DNA from: 2-02-FULL-48-14 sp041645035
GTDB lineage: Bacteria; Patescibacteriota; Gracilibacteria; UBA1369; 2-02-FULL-48-14
Length of the DNA stretch: 34,964 bases
Reading direction: 5' to 3'
Assembly (NCBI GenBank): GCA_041645035.1
Contig: JBAZQU010000012.1
Location: forward strand, 1-34,964
Within the stretch, counting starts at the first letter, position 1. Every line of letters starts with the position of its first letter. The translations under genes were made by a program, and so were the position numbers. Positions 10,289 through 18,281 of this stretch are shown in pieces. Below the pieces are notes generated by a model that was not told where the DNA came from, made no database searches, and worked only from the letters and a program-made list of their open reading frames with translations.

Positions 10289-11278
10289 ATGAGGACAGAC
10301 ACTTCGGAAAAAATCGTTGCGTACATTGATGAGCATAAGCAGGCAAAACCTGAAGAGCTAGTCCGTATGCTTCAAATCTCTAAACAGGCCGTTTTCAAAC
10401 AACTTGCAGGGCTTCTGAGAAAAGGCATCATTAGTAAGATCGGAAAGGCTCCAAAAGTGCTTTATATCTTAAATTCTGAATCCGGAGTCAGCACGGGAAA
10501 TTGCAAAGAGGATAATTTGTCTGCTCAGACTCTTAAGCTAATCGAGGAACGCTACCTCTACGTTTCGGCGAGTGGAGAGAAGAGAACCGGGTTGGAAGGC
10601 TTTAAAAGGTGGTGTGAAAAAACTGATCAAAACGTAGAAAAGACAGCAAAAGAATACGTCCAAACTCTGAGAAAATACGATGGATATAAAAAAAATGGAT
10701 TGATTAATGGGAAGAAGAAATTCGAGGATACTTTTGCTAACGTTTATTTGGATGAAATATTTTACGTCGACTTTTACAGTATAGAACGATTCGGGAAAAC
10801 ACGGCTGGGACAGCTACTGCTGTATGCCAAACAAAGTCAGAATCTTAAACTCATACAGGAGTTGGTTGAGGATATCAGATCTCCCATTCAACGGCTTATC
10901 AAAAAATATAATATCACGGCTATTGGCTTTATTCCTCCCACCGTAAAACGAGAAATTCAGCTTATGTCGGAGCTGGGGAAAACCCTGCATCTGAATCTTC
11001 GCAAAATTTCAATCACCAAAATGATTGGGGATATCCCCGTACCACAAAAAACGCTCTCTAACTTAAACGACCGCATTGAAAATGCTCAAAAAACGATCTT
11101 TGTCACAGAAAAAGAACCTGCGGAAAATATCCTTCTCATCGACGATGCTGTAGGCTCCGGCGCAACACTCAACGAAACGGCAGCAAAGCTTCGTCAACAG
11201 GGCTTGTGCACAGGGAAAATCATTGGAGTCGCCATTACGGGAAGTTTCAAGGGATTCGACGTGATCAGCGAGGTCTAA
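10289..11278 (+). CDS. Winged-helix DNA-binding / phosphoribosyltransferase-like fusion
   Basis: A 329-residue protein in two parts. Residues 1-65 form a winged helix-turn-helix of DeoR/MarR-like type (EELVRMLQISKQAVFKQLAGL, then a wing around KIGKAPKVLYIL). Residues about 180-329 look like a type I phosphoribosyltransferase fold. The PRPP-binding motif ILLIDDAVGSGATLN (281-295) has the usual Asp-Asp and Gly-Thr-like loop, most like ComF/ComFC proteins. A middle segment (about 80-180) is helical and Lys-rich. The family is known to sense nucleotides or PRPP in some regulators (PurR-type), so a PRPP- or base-responsive repressor is plausible but inferred. A ComF-like role in DNA uptake is the alternative. 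The palindrome over its own promoter supports the repressor view. Confidence 0.75.
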   Translation: MRTDTSEKIVAYIDEHKQAKPEELVRMLQISKQAVFKQLAGLLRKGIISKIGKAPKVLYILNSESGVSTGNCKEDNLSAQTLKLIEERYLYVSASGEKRTGLEGFKRWCEKTDQNVEKTAKEYVQTLRKYDGYKKNGLINGKKKFEDTFANVYLDEIFYVDFYSIERFGKTRLGQLLLYAKQSQNLKLIQELVEDIRSPIQRLIKKYNITAIGFIPPTVKREIQLMSELGKTLHLNLRKISITKMIGDIPVPQKTLSNLNDRIENAQKTIFVTEKEPAENILLIDDAVGSGATLNETAAKLRQQGLCTGKIIGVAITGSFKGFDVISEV

Positions 11279-11291
11279 CAGACAGGAGACG

Positions 11292-11306
11292 CTGGGCTAC
11301 GCCCAG
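11292..11306 (-). repeat. Hairpin after tRNA-Cys, copy 1 of a repeated motif
   Basis: CTGGGC-TAC-GCCCAG on the plus strand lies directly past the 3' end of tRNA-Cys. A near-identical hairpin, CTGGGC-TAT-GCCCAG, lies in the same position after tRNA-Lys (12062-12076). Neither has a T-run, so a processing or boundary element is likelier than a terminator. Confidence 0.55.
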
Positions 11307-11308
11307 TA

Positions 11309-11383
11309 TGGAGGCAAGGACGGGATTCGAACCCGTGTGGTACGGTTTTGCAAACCGTTGCGTAGCCGCTCCGCCACCTTGCC
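11309..11383 (-). tRNA. tRNA-Cys (GCA)
   Basis: A 75-nt tRNA on the minus strand. The acceptor stem GGCAAGG/CCTTGCC has the U73 discriminator typical of tRNA-Cys and an encoded CCA. The anticodon loop contains GCA within GGTTTGCAAAACC. The T-arm is CGGGTTCGAATCCCG. It lies 62 bp after efp on the same strand. Confidence 0.95.
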
Positions 11384-11445
11384 GAGAGCGCATTAAATCT
11401 ACCAGATTTTTTCCGGGGAGCAAGGCGGTATATCCGGAGGATGGA

Positions 11446-12009
11446 CTAATTTGCGCGTTCCACGTACTCCCCCGTTTCCGTATTAATACGGATGAGGTCC
11501 CCTTCGTTTACAAAAAGCGGCACCTGTACATTGATGCCGGTTTCCATCTTTGCAGGCTTGGTTCCGGACTGCGCACGGTCTCCTCTCACCCCGGGACTGG
11601 TTTCAAGCACTTTCAGAACCACTTTGGGCGGAATTTGAATGGTAATCGGACGGTTTTCATACATTACCGCTACCACATTTTCTCCATCTTTGAGGTAGCC
11701 CATCAGGTCCCCGAGACTTTCAATAGAGAAGCCGAATTGCTCATAGGTTTCCATATCCATAAAGTTGGCATCGGTCGCATCTTTGTATAAGTATTGGCAA
11801 CTCTTGTGCGCCACGTCCGCCACTTCAAAGGCTTCACCGGAAACAAAAGTCTTTTCCATCACGTTCCCATTCATAAGATTGCGCAACTTGGTTCGCATCA
11901 CCGGCTTGCGCTGTGCCGTACGCATAAAAGAATTCGAGATGACTTGCCACGGGGCGTTCGCATGATTCAGAACAATACCTACTCGCAGATCAGTGAGAGA
12001 TTGAGCCAT
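11446..12009 (-). CDS. efp: Elongation factor P with an atypical loop
   Basis: EF-P binds between the P and E sites of the ribosome and rescues stalling at polyproline. All three OB-type domains are present in 187 residues: the KOW-like N-domain, a central domain with EKTFVSGEAFEVADV and LYKDATDANFMDMETYEQ, and a C-domain with TSPGVRGDRAQSGTKPAKMETG. The tip of the domain I loop, normally KPGKGQA with Lys34 (E. coli) modified, here reads RTAQRKP. Gln33 occupies the modification position and the PGKG turn is gone. The modifying enzymes EpmA/EpmB, EarP or YmfI would therefore not have their usual substrate. It lies between tRNA-Lys and tRNA-Cys on the same strand with no terminator seen between them. 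Confidence 0.95.
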   Translation of the reverse strand: MAQSLTDLRVGIVLNHANAPWQVISNSFMRTAQRKPVMRTKLRNLMNGNVMEKTFVSGEAFEVADVAHKSCQYLYKDATDANFMDMETYEQFGFSIESLGDLMGYLKDGENVVAVMYENRPITIQIPPKVVLKVLETSPGVRGDRAQSGTKPAKMETGINVQVPLFVNEGDLIRINTETGEYVERAN

Positions 12010-12029
12010 AAAAAGGGGTAAGAGGGGAA

Positions 12030-12059
12030 AACAGGGGCTAACAGGAGCAAACAGGAGCA
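12030..12059. repeat. Three 10-bp tandem repeats
   Basis: Three consecutive decamers, AACAGGGGCT, AACAGGAGCA and AACAGGAGCA, lie between efp and tRNA-Lys. A related CAGACAGGAGACG precedes the tRNA-Cys hairpin near 11278. Function unknown. Confidence 0.6.
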
Positions 12060-12061
12060 GA

Positions 12062-12076
12062 CTGGGCTATGCCCAG
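12062..12076 (-). repeat. Hairpin after tRNA-Lys, copy 2 of a repeated motif
   Basis: CTGGGC-TAT-GCCCAG, followed on the plus strand by the 3' end of tRNA-Lys. It shares both stem sequence and position with the hairpin at 11292-11306. Confidence 0.55.
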
Positions 12077-12078
12077 GA

Positions 12079-12154
12079 TGGTGGATCGGGAGGGGCTCGA
12101 ACCCTCGACCAAAAGATTAAGAGTCTTCTGCTCTACCAACTGAGCTACCGATCC
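12079..12154 (-). tRNA. tRNA-Lys (CUU)
   Basis: A 76-nt tRNA on the minus strand: acceptor GGATCGG/CCGATCC, D-arm GCTC-AGTTGGTA-GAGC, anticodon loop CTCTTAA giving CUU (codon AAG), T-arm GAGGGTTCGAGCCCCTC, and an encoded CCA. It has a promoter immediately upstream and is followed by efp 69 bp downstream. Confidence 0.95.
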
Positions 12155-12163
12155 ACGCGCGGG

Positions 12164-12192
12164 ATTCTAACAAAAGTCATCTGGAAAGCCAA
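12164..12192 (-). promoter_or_regulatory. Promoter of tRNA-Lys (and probably efp)
   Basis: Minus strand: -35 TTGGCT (12187-12192), a 17-bp spacer, and -10 TAGAAT (12164-12169), ending 9 bp before the tRNA 5' end. The -10 box is identical to that of the rRNA promoter at 4774-4779. Confidence 0.6.
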
Positions 12193-12291
12193 GCGGAAAC
12201 ATTTAAAAGAAAAGGCCAGCTCAGTTGAAGATTTTCATTTGCATGGAGGGTGAGTATATACTACCCTATTTACGTATTCCCCAGGTTAAAT

Positions 12292-13119
12292 ATGAACATT
12301 TCAGACGAAAAATTATACTGGCTTTGTAAACGCTACGGACGCGCTGCACGTCTTTGGCGACAAAAGTTCATCGGATTGCTCCCCGAGGTCTACAGAAGAA
12401 GGCTCTATGAGCGGAAGGGCTTTGAGTCTATTTTTGAGTTTGCTGCTAAATTAGCGGGGCTTTCGCAGGAACAGGTCCGTTTGGCACTCAATTTGGAGAA
12501 ACGTTTTGAGGATAAGCCAGCTCTTAAAAGCCTCCTATTGAATGGCGAAGTCAGTCTAAATAAACTGGCTCGCGTGGTTTCTATTGCGAGCGTAGATAAT
12601 GAAAAAGAACTTGCTGAAAAAGTGCGGCTACTCTCACAAAAGACACTGGAAACTTTGACGAGAGACGAACGTATTTTTGAAAAGCAAAATGGCTTAAGCA
12701 GGCCGCTATTTGATGCAAAAAGTCTGCGCGCGCAGACTTTAAATTTTGAACTTTCTGCGGAACTTGTGCAGCAGCTCAACGAGCTAAACGTCCAAGGTCA
12801 CGATATGAATACCCTTCTGTTAAATTTACTCCGGAAAAGAAAGGACCATCTGGCTAAGAAAAAACAAGAATTTTCGGAGGCTAGCCAATCGACAAACTCC
12901 AGGTATATTCCTGCGGCAGTAAAAAAGATTCTTATGGAAGAGTTCGGCATAAAATGTTCCATAAGAACCTGCTCGCATCCGGCTAAAGAAGTCCATCACA
13001 CCCAACGATTCGGTCTTGCCCGCACCCACGACCCAAAGTACCTCGCGCCGCTCTGCCATGAGCACCACACTATTGCTCACAGCATAGACCAAAAAATACA
13101 GGCCTATCACGGCAGCTAG
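12292..13119 (+). CDS. HNH-type endonuclease domain protein
   Basis: With the ATG at 12292 the product is 275 residues. The first 200 residues are helical and basic, with repeated Leu-rich helices, similar in style to the DUF222-like regions that often precede HNH domains. The C-terminal 45 residues form a zinc-finger HNH nuclease: a Cys pair in CSIRTC, EVHHT as the catalytic His region, LAPLCHEHH and a final His. This is the small HNH motif of homing and mobile-element nucleases and of some restriction-like proteins. No target or partner gene is adjacent; radA follows 21 bp downstream on the same strand. Function in DNA repair or as a solitary mobile nuclease cannot be separated from sequence. 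An upstream ATG-less extension to 12250 is possible but poorly supported. Confidence 0.8.
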   Translation: MNISDEKLYWLCKRYGRAARLWRQKFIGLLPEVYRRRLYERKGFESIFEFAAKLAGLSQEQVRLALNLEKRFEDKPALKSLLLNGEVSLNKLARVVSIASVDNEKELAEKVRLLSQKTLETLTRDERIFEKQNGLSRPLFDAKSLRAQTLNFELSAELVQQLNELNVQGHDMNTLLLNLLRKRKDHLAKKKQEFSEASQSTNSRYIPAAVKKILMEEFGIKCSIRTCSHPAKEVHHTQRFGLARTHDPKYLAPLCHEHHTIAHSIDQKIQAYHGS

Positions 13120-13140
13120 TCCCCATATCTTCCCTACTCT

Positions 13141-14469
13141 ATGAAACTAAAAACCGTCTATGCCTGCCAGAATTGCGCCTTCCAAACCGGTAAATGGCTT
13201 GGGAAATGCCCCAATTGCGACCAATGGAACACCATGGTGGAAGATGTGATTAATGTAGGAAAATCCGACAGCACCGTGACCGGCCGTCGAGGCGTGCCTC
13301 GGACGCCGGAAAAACCTCAGGCTATTTTGCAATCGCACACATCTAAAGCGCGAATTCTCACGGGAATCGGCGAATTTGATCAGGTGATCGGGGGTGGCTT
13401 TGTAGACGGAAGTCTCATTTTGCTTTCCGGCGAACCGGGCATCGGGAAATCCACTCTCACCCTTCAAATCACGGATCGCATGGCCGCCCAAAAAGAGAAA
13501 GTGCTTTACATCACCGGCGAGGAATCCGTTGAACAAGTGGCCGATCGCGCCAAACGCCTCGGCTCCAAGCAAGAAAATATCGAACTACTCTACGAAAATA
13601 ATCTGGAAAACATACTCACTACGCTTGAAAATACCAAGCCTGATTTCCTCGTCATCGACTCCATTCAGGTCATGTTTTCAAATGATATCCCCGGCGTGGC
13701 CGGCAGCCTCAGCCAGGTTCGCTACGTGACCGAAGTCATTATGAACACCATTAAAACTCATAAAATCCCCACCCTGCTGATCGGCCACGTGAATAAAGAA
13801 GGCAATATTGCCGGGCCCAAAGTGCTCGAACACCTGGTGGATACCGTGTTGATTCTGGAAGGTGAACGTGATCATGAATTTCGTATGCTTCGCGCCATGA
13901 AAAACCGCTTCGGCCCCATTAATGAAGTCGGGATGTTTGAAATGACGGAACGGGGCCTCACGGAACAAGCAAATTTGGGTGAAAAAATATTAAAAAATTC
14001 TATCCAAGGCAGGCCTGGTACAGCTCTTACTATAACTATGGAGGGAAACCGCCCCTTGCTCATGGAAATTCAGGCTCTGGTGAGCGGCACGCCTTTTGGA
14101 TATCCCAAACGAATGGCCAATGGGATCGATCGAAATCGAATGGAGCTCTTAATCGCGGTACTCCAAAAACACACCTCGCTTTCACTGGCAGACCAAGATG
14201 TCTACGTCAAAGTCACCGGCGGCCTCTCCGTGCAGGAGCCTGCTGCCGACTTGGCTATTTGCGCGGCAATTGTTTCCAGCTTCCTTCAAATCCCGACACC
14301 TCGAATATTGTTCTGGGGAGAAGTCGATCTTTCCGGAAACGTGCGAAAAGCACCCCGTCTCGAACAGAGAGAAAAAGCCGCTGAAAAAGTGAAACTTGAT
14401 TCCACCTTCGACATAAAAGACCTAAAAACACTTGTTTCTTTTTTATCGAAAACCTTGCCTAAACAGTAA
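13141..14469 (+). CDS. radA: DNA repair protein RadA
   Basis: RadA is a RecA-like ATPase/helicase that drives branch migration in recombination. Its parts in order are a C4 zinc finger (Cys9, Cys12, Cys23, Cys26), a RecA-type ATPase with Walker A GEPGIGKST at about 97-105, the RadA-specific KNRFG motif at about 255-259, and a C-terminal Lon-protease-like domain (GGLSVQEPAADLAICAAI, then FWGEVDLSGNVR). The length of 442 is close to the usual 450. It is probably co-transcribed with the preceding HNH gene (21-bp gap). Confidence 0.96.
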   Translation: MKLKTVYACQNCAFQTGKWLGKCPNCDQWNTMVEDVINVGKSDSTVTGRRGVPRTPEKPQAILQSHTSKARILTGIGEFDQVIGGGFVDGSLILLSGEPGIGKSTLTLQITDRMAAQKEKVLYITGEESVEQVADRAKRLGSKQENIELLYENNLENILTTLENTKPDFLVIDSIQVMFSNDIPGVAGSLSQVRYVTEVIMNTIKTHKIPTLLIGHVNKEGNIAGPKVLEHLVDTVLILEGERDHEFRMLRAMKNRFGPINEVGMFEMTERGLTEQANLGEKILKNSIQGRPGTALTITMEGNRPLLMEIQALVSGTPFGYPKRMANGIDRNRMELLIAVLQKHTSLSLADQDVYVKVTGGLSVQEPAADLAICAAIVSSFLQIPTPRILFWGEVDLSGNVRKAPRLEQREKAAEKVKLDSTFDIKDLKTLVSFLSKTLPKQ

Positions 14470-14502
14470 AAAGTGTTAGAGTAAGACCCCTAAAAATACA
14501 CG

Positions 14503-15240
14503 ATGGAAAGGAGGCTGGTGATAGGAACCTGTAGGAGTGGGAGTACTGCATTGTTGCACGCTCTTTCACAACACCCTGATACAGAATGTCTATACCAGCC
14601 AATAAAGAGCGGACTTAGGATGCAAGGGCGGCCAAATTATGACTTTTTCGAACAAGAAATGGAGGGAGAGGGTCAATTTTTAATTGCAAAAGAGACTATC
14701 GGACACAAAACCCCGGAAGAATGCACCCTTAAAGTCTTCCCGGACAAAGAAAGTTGCAGGGCTACAAGGCCTTGTTTCATCTTCCGTGATCCCGCAAGCA
14801 CTTATGGTTCCTGGGTTGCTCTGGGCTGGGGCAGTTTGGAGTCTTTTATAACGTCTTACCTCCACACCTTTGATCTTTTCCAGGAAGCCACGCGAGTCTC
14901 CGGGCAGGCGTCGGCGATCGCTCACGAAGGTCTTGTCGTGGACCCTGAAACGGTGCTAAGACAGCTCTGCGAAAGGTGGAACCTTCCCTATGACGATCGC
15001 TTAGTGAACTGGAATAACCAACTGGGAAGAGACTCTCCTATACAAAGATGGATTCACGAAGGGTCTTCAAGAGGTTTCGAAGCGGAACATCATGCGAAAT
15101 TAAGAGAATCGACAACATTTTCTCAAATGGAAAGTACTGTTGCTCTTCCTTTGGATCAAATGGTGATTATCAGAGAAAGGCTGGATGCCGTATATGCAAG
15201 AATTAAAGACAGCCCCGTATTTCTTAAACCCCGTCTATGA
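14503..15240 (+). CDS. Sulfotransferase-family protein
   Basis: A 245-residue protein with the N-terminal 5'-phosphosulfate-binding loop IGTCRSGSTALLHALSQHP, typical of PAPS-dependent sulfotransferases. A later IFRDPASTYGSW segment resembles the 3'-phosphate-binding RxP...S region. The family moves sulfuryl groups from PAPS to alcohols or amines, but many bacterial members have unknown acceptors. Its stop overlaps the start of the comA-like gene (ATGA), so the pair is translationally coupled. This suggests a joint role in making a sulfur-containing metabolite. A possible promoter, TTGCCT-16-TAGAGT, overlaps the end of radA. Confidence 0.75.
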   Translation: MERRLVIGTCRSGSTALLHALSQHPDTECLYQPIKSGLRMQGRPNYDFFEQEMEGEGQFLIAKETIGHKTPEECTLKVFPDKESCRATRPCFIFRDPASTYGSWVALGWGSLESFITSYLHTFDLFQEATRVSGQASAIAHEGLVVDPETVLRQLCERWNLPYDDRLVNWNNQLGRDSPIQRWIHEGSSRGFEAEHHAKLRESTTFSQMESTVALPLDQMVIIRERLDAVYARIKDSPVFLKPRL

Positions 15241-16001
15241 GAATCGACCTCGACCACATTCCCGACCGCCCTGAAAAACCAAGAACCCGTGGGCTTACTA
15301 TGGTCATGGACAAAGGAATGAGCATAAGGGAAACGGAAGATTTTTTAAGCATGGCGAGAGAGTGGACGGATCTGGTCAAATTGGCCTGGGGTTCAGTTCT
15401 TCTCACAAGGGAAACCCTCCGCGACAAACTGAGGCTATACACTCAATCGACCGTCCAAGCTTTCCCGGGCGGAGTTTTATTCGAAGCTTATGCGGCAAGA
15501 GGACAAATCGAAGCCTATGCGGCTCTCATCAAAGAATTGGGCTTAAATGTCATTGAAATTTCTACCAGCGTTATCGACCTGGACCCACTTGAAAAATGCC
15601 GCTTGATTGAAAGGTTTGCTAAAGGACATACCGTCCTTTCAGAAGTGGGCAGCCGCGTCCAAGGCAAAGAAATTCCCGACGAGAAATTGCCGGAGCTTAT
15701 TGGAAACGAACTGGCGGCCGGTGCTTTTAAAGTTATCGTGGAAGGAGGCAGCAGCGGGAGCACGGGCGTCTATCGAGATTCAACAACCGTTTCCGGTGAT
15801 CTGATGGCAAGGATCCTGGAAAGAGTTCCCCAGGATCAAATCCTTTGGGAGGCACCTAGAAGAGAGCAACAAGTCGATTTAATCCGAAGGTGTGGACCCA
15901 ATGTCAATTTGGGAAATATTGAACCACGAGAAGTCATCGGCCTGGAAGCGTGGCGCCTAGGATTGCGAGCAGACACGCTAAGTCTAGTTTTACCCCACTA
16001 A
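15237..16001 (+). CDS. Phosphosulfolactate synthase-like protein (ComA family)
   Basis: ComA enzymes add sulfite to phosphoenolpyruvate to give (2R)-phospho-3-sulfolactate, the first step of coenzyme M synthesis in methanogens and of sulfolactate in some bacteria. The 254 residues carry the family pattern: KPRTRGLTMVMDKGMS near the N-terminus, DLVKLAWGSVLLT, the FPGGVLFEAYAARGQ segment, VIEISTSVIDL, VLSEVGSRVQG, and the EGGSSGSTGVYRD loop. The fold is a TIM barrel. It is coupled to the sulfotransferase by a 4-bp overlap. Neither comB nor comC is in the window, so the end product is unknown. Confidence 0.8.
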   Translation: MRIDLDHIPDRPEKPRTRGLTMVMDKGMSIRETEDFLSMAREWTDLVKLAWGSVLLTRETLRDKLRLYTQSTVQAFPGGVLFEAYAARGQIEAYAALIKELGLNVIEISTSVIDLDPLEKCRLIERFAKGHTVLSEVGSRVQGKEIPDEKLPELIGNELAAGAFKVIVEGGSSGSTGVYRDSTTVSGDLMARILERVPQDQILWEAPRREQQVDLIRRCGPNVNLGNIEPREVIGLEAWRLGLRADTLSLVLPH

Positions 16002-16005
16002 ACAA

Positions 16006-16026
16006 CCCTGCGTTAAGAACGCAGGG
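16006..16026. terminator. Hairpin between comA-like gene and argH
   Basis: A perfect 9-bp stem CCCTGCGTT/AACGCAGGG with an AAG loop, 4 bp after the comA-like stop. The plus-strand tail GGTTTGG is only weakly T-rich. It lies between convergent genes and could serve both. Confidence 0.55.
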
Positions 16027-16089
16027 GGTTTGGATTCTAAATCCTTTATTTCGGATGAGATCACATAATTTAATTTCATATATAATGGG

Positions 16090-17400
16090 TTAAGATTTAT
16101 TAATACCTTTGAGCAATGACTTGATCGTCTTCAAGTAGGTATTTAACATAAGGTTCCCCGTTGCTCCACTATGCGTTTTAGTTCTAAGATTAGTATTAAT
16201 ATCCGGAATTTCAATAGCTTCTAGGTTTTCCCTTACTTGCTTATACGCATCTCGGAAGGGGACTCCTTTTTTTACAAGTTCATTTGTGATATCTGTTGCA
16301 AAAATATCGGCACCGAAAGACTTTTTAAGCTTATCTATTTTGGGGCTCATTTTTGTAAAAAGTGTACTCACAATTTGAAGACTGTTCTTTGTAATCTTAA
16401 AGGCTTCAAGTAGCGCGTGCTTGGTGATTTTCATATCTTTATTGTAGCCTGAAATCAAATTATGCCCAGCCATGTAAATTTGCGTTTGATAAGAAATCAC
16501 AATAGCTACATTTGCCCTCAAGACTTCCATTATATCTAAATTTTTCTTTTGTGGCATAATGCTTGAACCTGTAGTCAAAGAAGAATCCACCTCAAAAAAA
16601 TCAAACTCTTTTGTCGTAAACCACACTATGTCGTTCGCAATTTTACCCAAAGTGAGCATGACCTGAATCAAAGCGCCTAGAGTGAAACTTTCGATTTTTC
16701 CTCTGCTACTTTGGCAATAAAGTGTATTGATCTGAGTCCGTGCAAATTTCAATTCTTTTGTGGTGCATTCTCTATCTATCGGCAGACCCGTACCAAAACC
16801 AGCTGCGGATCCTAATGGATTTTGGTCAGTTTGGATCATGGCTGCTTCAAGCACTCTATAATCGTCCAAAAGAGATTCTACAAAACTGGCTGCCCATTGC
16901 CCCACACTCGATGGCATGGCCTGTTGAGTGTGGGTGTAGCCGGGCATAGGAACAAATTCATGTTTTTTTGCGAAAGACAAAATAGTCACCGCGAGTCTTA
17001 AAACCAATTTTTGAACCGTATAAAGTTCGGTTTTTGAAAACAGTCTCATGGCCACTAGGACTTGATCATTTCTGGAACGCCCCATGTGGATTTTCTTTCC
17101 TACGTTTCCATTTTTTTTCACCAAAAAGTTTTCTATGGCTGTGTGACAATCTTCGTCAGACTGTTTTAATGTAAACTTTCCTTCGTGATATAAGGATACA
17201 ATTTCCTCAAGCCCAGCAACAAGGGCTTGGCATTCTTTCTTTTTAAGCAAACCCACTTTGCTCAACATTTTGGCGTGGGCTATTGAGGCGGTAATGTCGT
17301 AGGGCAAAAGAATGGCATCTTCCGCACAGTGCTCAGAAATAATATATGAGTTGACGGATTGGTCAGTCCTAAGTCCCCTTTTTTTCCAAAGTTTAGTCAT
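16090..17400 (-). CDS. argH: Argininosuccinate lyase
   Basis: ArgH splits argininosuccinate into arginine and fumarate, the last step of arginine synthesis. The 436 residues include KIHMGRSRNDQV, PGYTHTQQAMPSS (catalytic His region), DQNPLGSAAGFG, and the superfamily signature GSSIMPQKKNLD with the catalytic Ser. It is the last gene of the T-box-controlled arginine operon, 8 bp after the deacylase gene. The C-terminus keeps the Gly-Ala-Thr segment THSGATGN. Nothing unusual is seen apart from a Lys-rich, AT-rich coding style shared by the operon. Confidence 0.96.
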   Translation of the reverse strand: MTKLWKKRGLRTDQSVNSYIISEHCAEDAILLPYDITASIAHAKMLSKVGLLKKKECQALVAGLEEIVSLYHEGKFTLKQSDEDCHTAIENFLVKKNGNVGKKIHMGRSRNDQVLVAMRLFSKTELYTVQKLVLRLAVTILSFAKKHEFVPMPGYTHTQQAMPSSVGQWAASFVESLLDDYRVLEAAMIQTDQNPLGSAAGFGTGLPIDRECTTKELKFARTQINTLYCQSSRGKIESFTLGALIQVMLTLGKIANDIVWFTTKEFDFFEVDSSLTTGSSIMPQKKNLDIMEVLRANVAIVISYQTQIYMAGHNLISGYNKDMKITKHALLEAFKITKNSLQIVSTLFTKMSPKIDKLKKSFGADIFATDITNELVKKGVPFRDAYKQVRENLEAIEIPDINTNLRTKTHSGATGNLMLNTYLKTIKSLLKGINKS

Positions 17401-17408
17401 AAAAAAAG

Positions 17409-18275
17409 TTAAAGAGTAATATGCTCGCTCGCAAGGTAGAGAGCGGTTTGTGAGCGGCGAATATCCTTTTTCGGGAAGACAATAAAAGCATTTCGGTCGG
17501 CTAAAATAACTCCCTTGTCCTGAGCGATCTGCTCGCCTGAGCTGACTGAATCGAAGTTTTTGAAATCTTTTTCAAAGTTAAAATGCTCTGTCTTTGCCTT
17601 TAATTCTTTGTAAATAAATAAATGCTTTGCTTTGGACGTAGCGGAAGTCGGTTTTAAGTGAAGGAATGTACTCCCAATCGTTTTTAAAAATATTCTCACC
17701 TTCAATAGGACTTCTTTTGTTCTTAAAGTTTCTTCATGCCAGCCCGATTCATAAGTAAGTCCCATGCCTTTGTTCCTATCTACAAAATTATCCGTAGAAG
17801 AACTCAACGTGTACGGCTTGAAACCCTTAACGGGAGAAATGACATATTTTGTTTTGAAAATTTTCGCGAGCTCTCTGTGCGATTTTGTATTTTCAATATA
17901 GACAAAAGGCATCGACGGTTTGACGGTTGAATGGATGTCTAAAAGGTAATTCGCCTTTTCAAGAATGGGCGCGATTTCAAGAGCCCTTTTTTCTTCGTAA
18001 TTGAGATGTTTTTTACTCTTCAAATCTTCAAAATGAAGGCCAAACAATCGATTCAAATCACAATCTACGAATCTAAGATTTCTTGAATAAGCTTTTGGGT
18101 TTCCTAAAATCAAAAAAATCTCTCCGTGAATTTTATGCTTTGGCAATTCGATTAGAAGTCGATCAATAACTTCTTTACCCACCTTTTCGTTTCCATGTAA
18201 GGAACCAATAATAACCACACATGGGCCCGGCCATTTATTGGAGAAGTGATAAATGTTTTTTGGTAATTTTTTCAT
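17409..18275 (-). CDS. M14-family zinc deacylase (AstE/AspA-like), probable N-acyl deacylase of arginine synthesis
   Basis: A 288-residue protein of the succinylglutamate desuccinylase/aspartoacylase group of M14 zinc peptidases. The zinc ligands are His27 and Glu30 in SLHGNE and His115 in LLDIHST. The substrate-binding NLRFVDCDLNR segment at about 66-76 is diagnostic. The catalytic Glu is Glu176 in LTYESG. These enzymes remove N-acyl groups from amino acids. Placed between argB and argH in an operon that lacks argE and argJ, it most likely removes the acyl group from N-acylcitrulline or N-acylornithine. That role is inference from context. Confidence 0.82.
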   Translation of the reverse strand: MKKLPKNIYHFSNKWPGPCVVIIGSLHGNEKVGKEVIDRLLIELPKHKIHGEIFLILGNPKAYSRNLRFVDCDLNRLFGLHFEDLKSKKHLNYEEKRALEIAPILEKANYLLDIHSTVKPSMPFVYIENTKSHRELAKIFKTKYVISPVKGFKPYTLSSSTDNFVDRNKGMGLTYESGWHEETLRTKEVLLKVRIFLKTIGSTFLHLKPTSATSKAKHLFIYKELKAKTEHFNFEKDFKNFDSVSSGEQIAQDKGVILADRNAFIVFPKKDIRRSQTALYLASEHITL

Positions 18276-18281
18276 AGTTAT

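Noticed and set aside
12250..12291. Longer start for the HNH protein at 12250
   Set aside because: The extension has a near-palindromic, promoter-like sequence and adds no conserved residues; ATG at 12292 is favoured.
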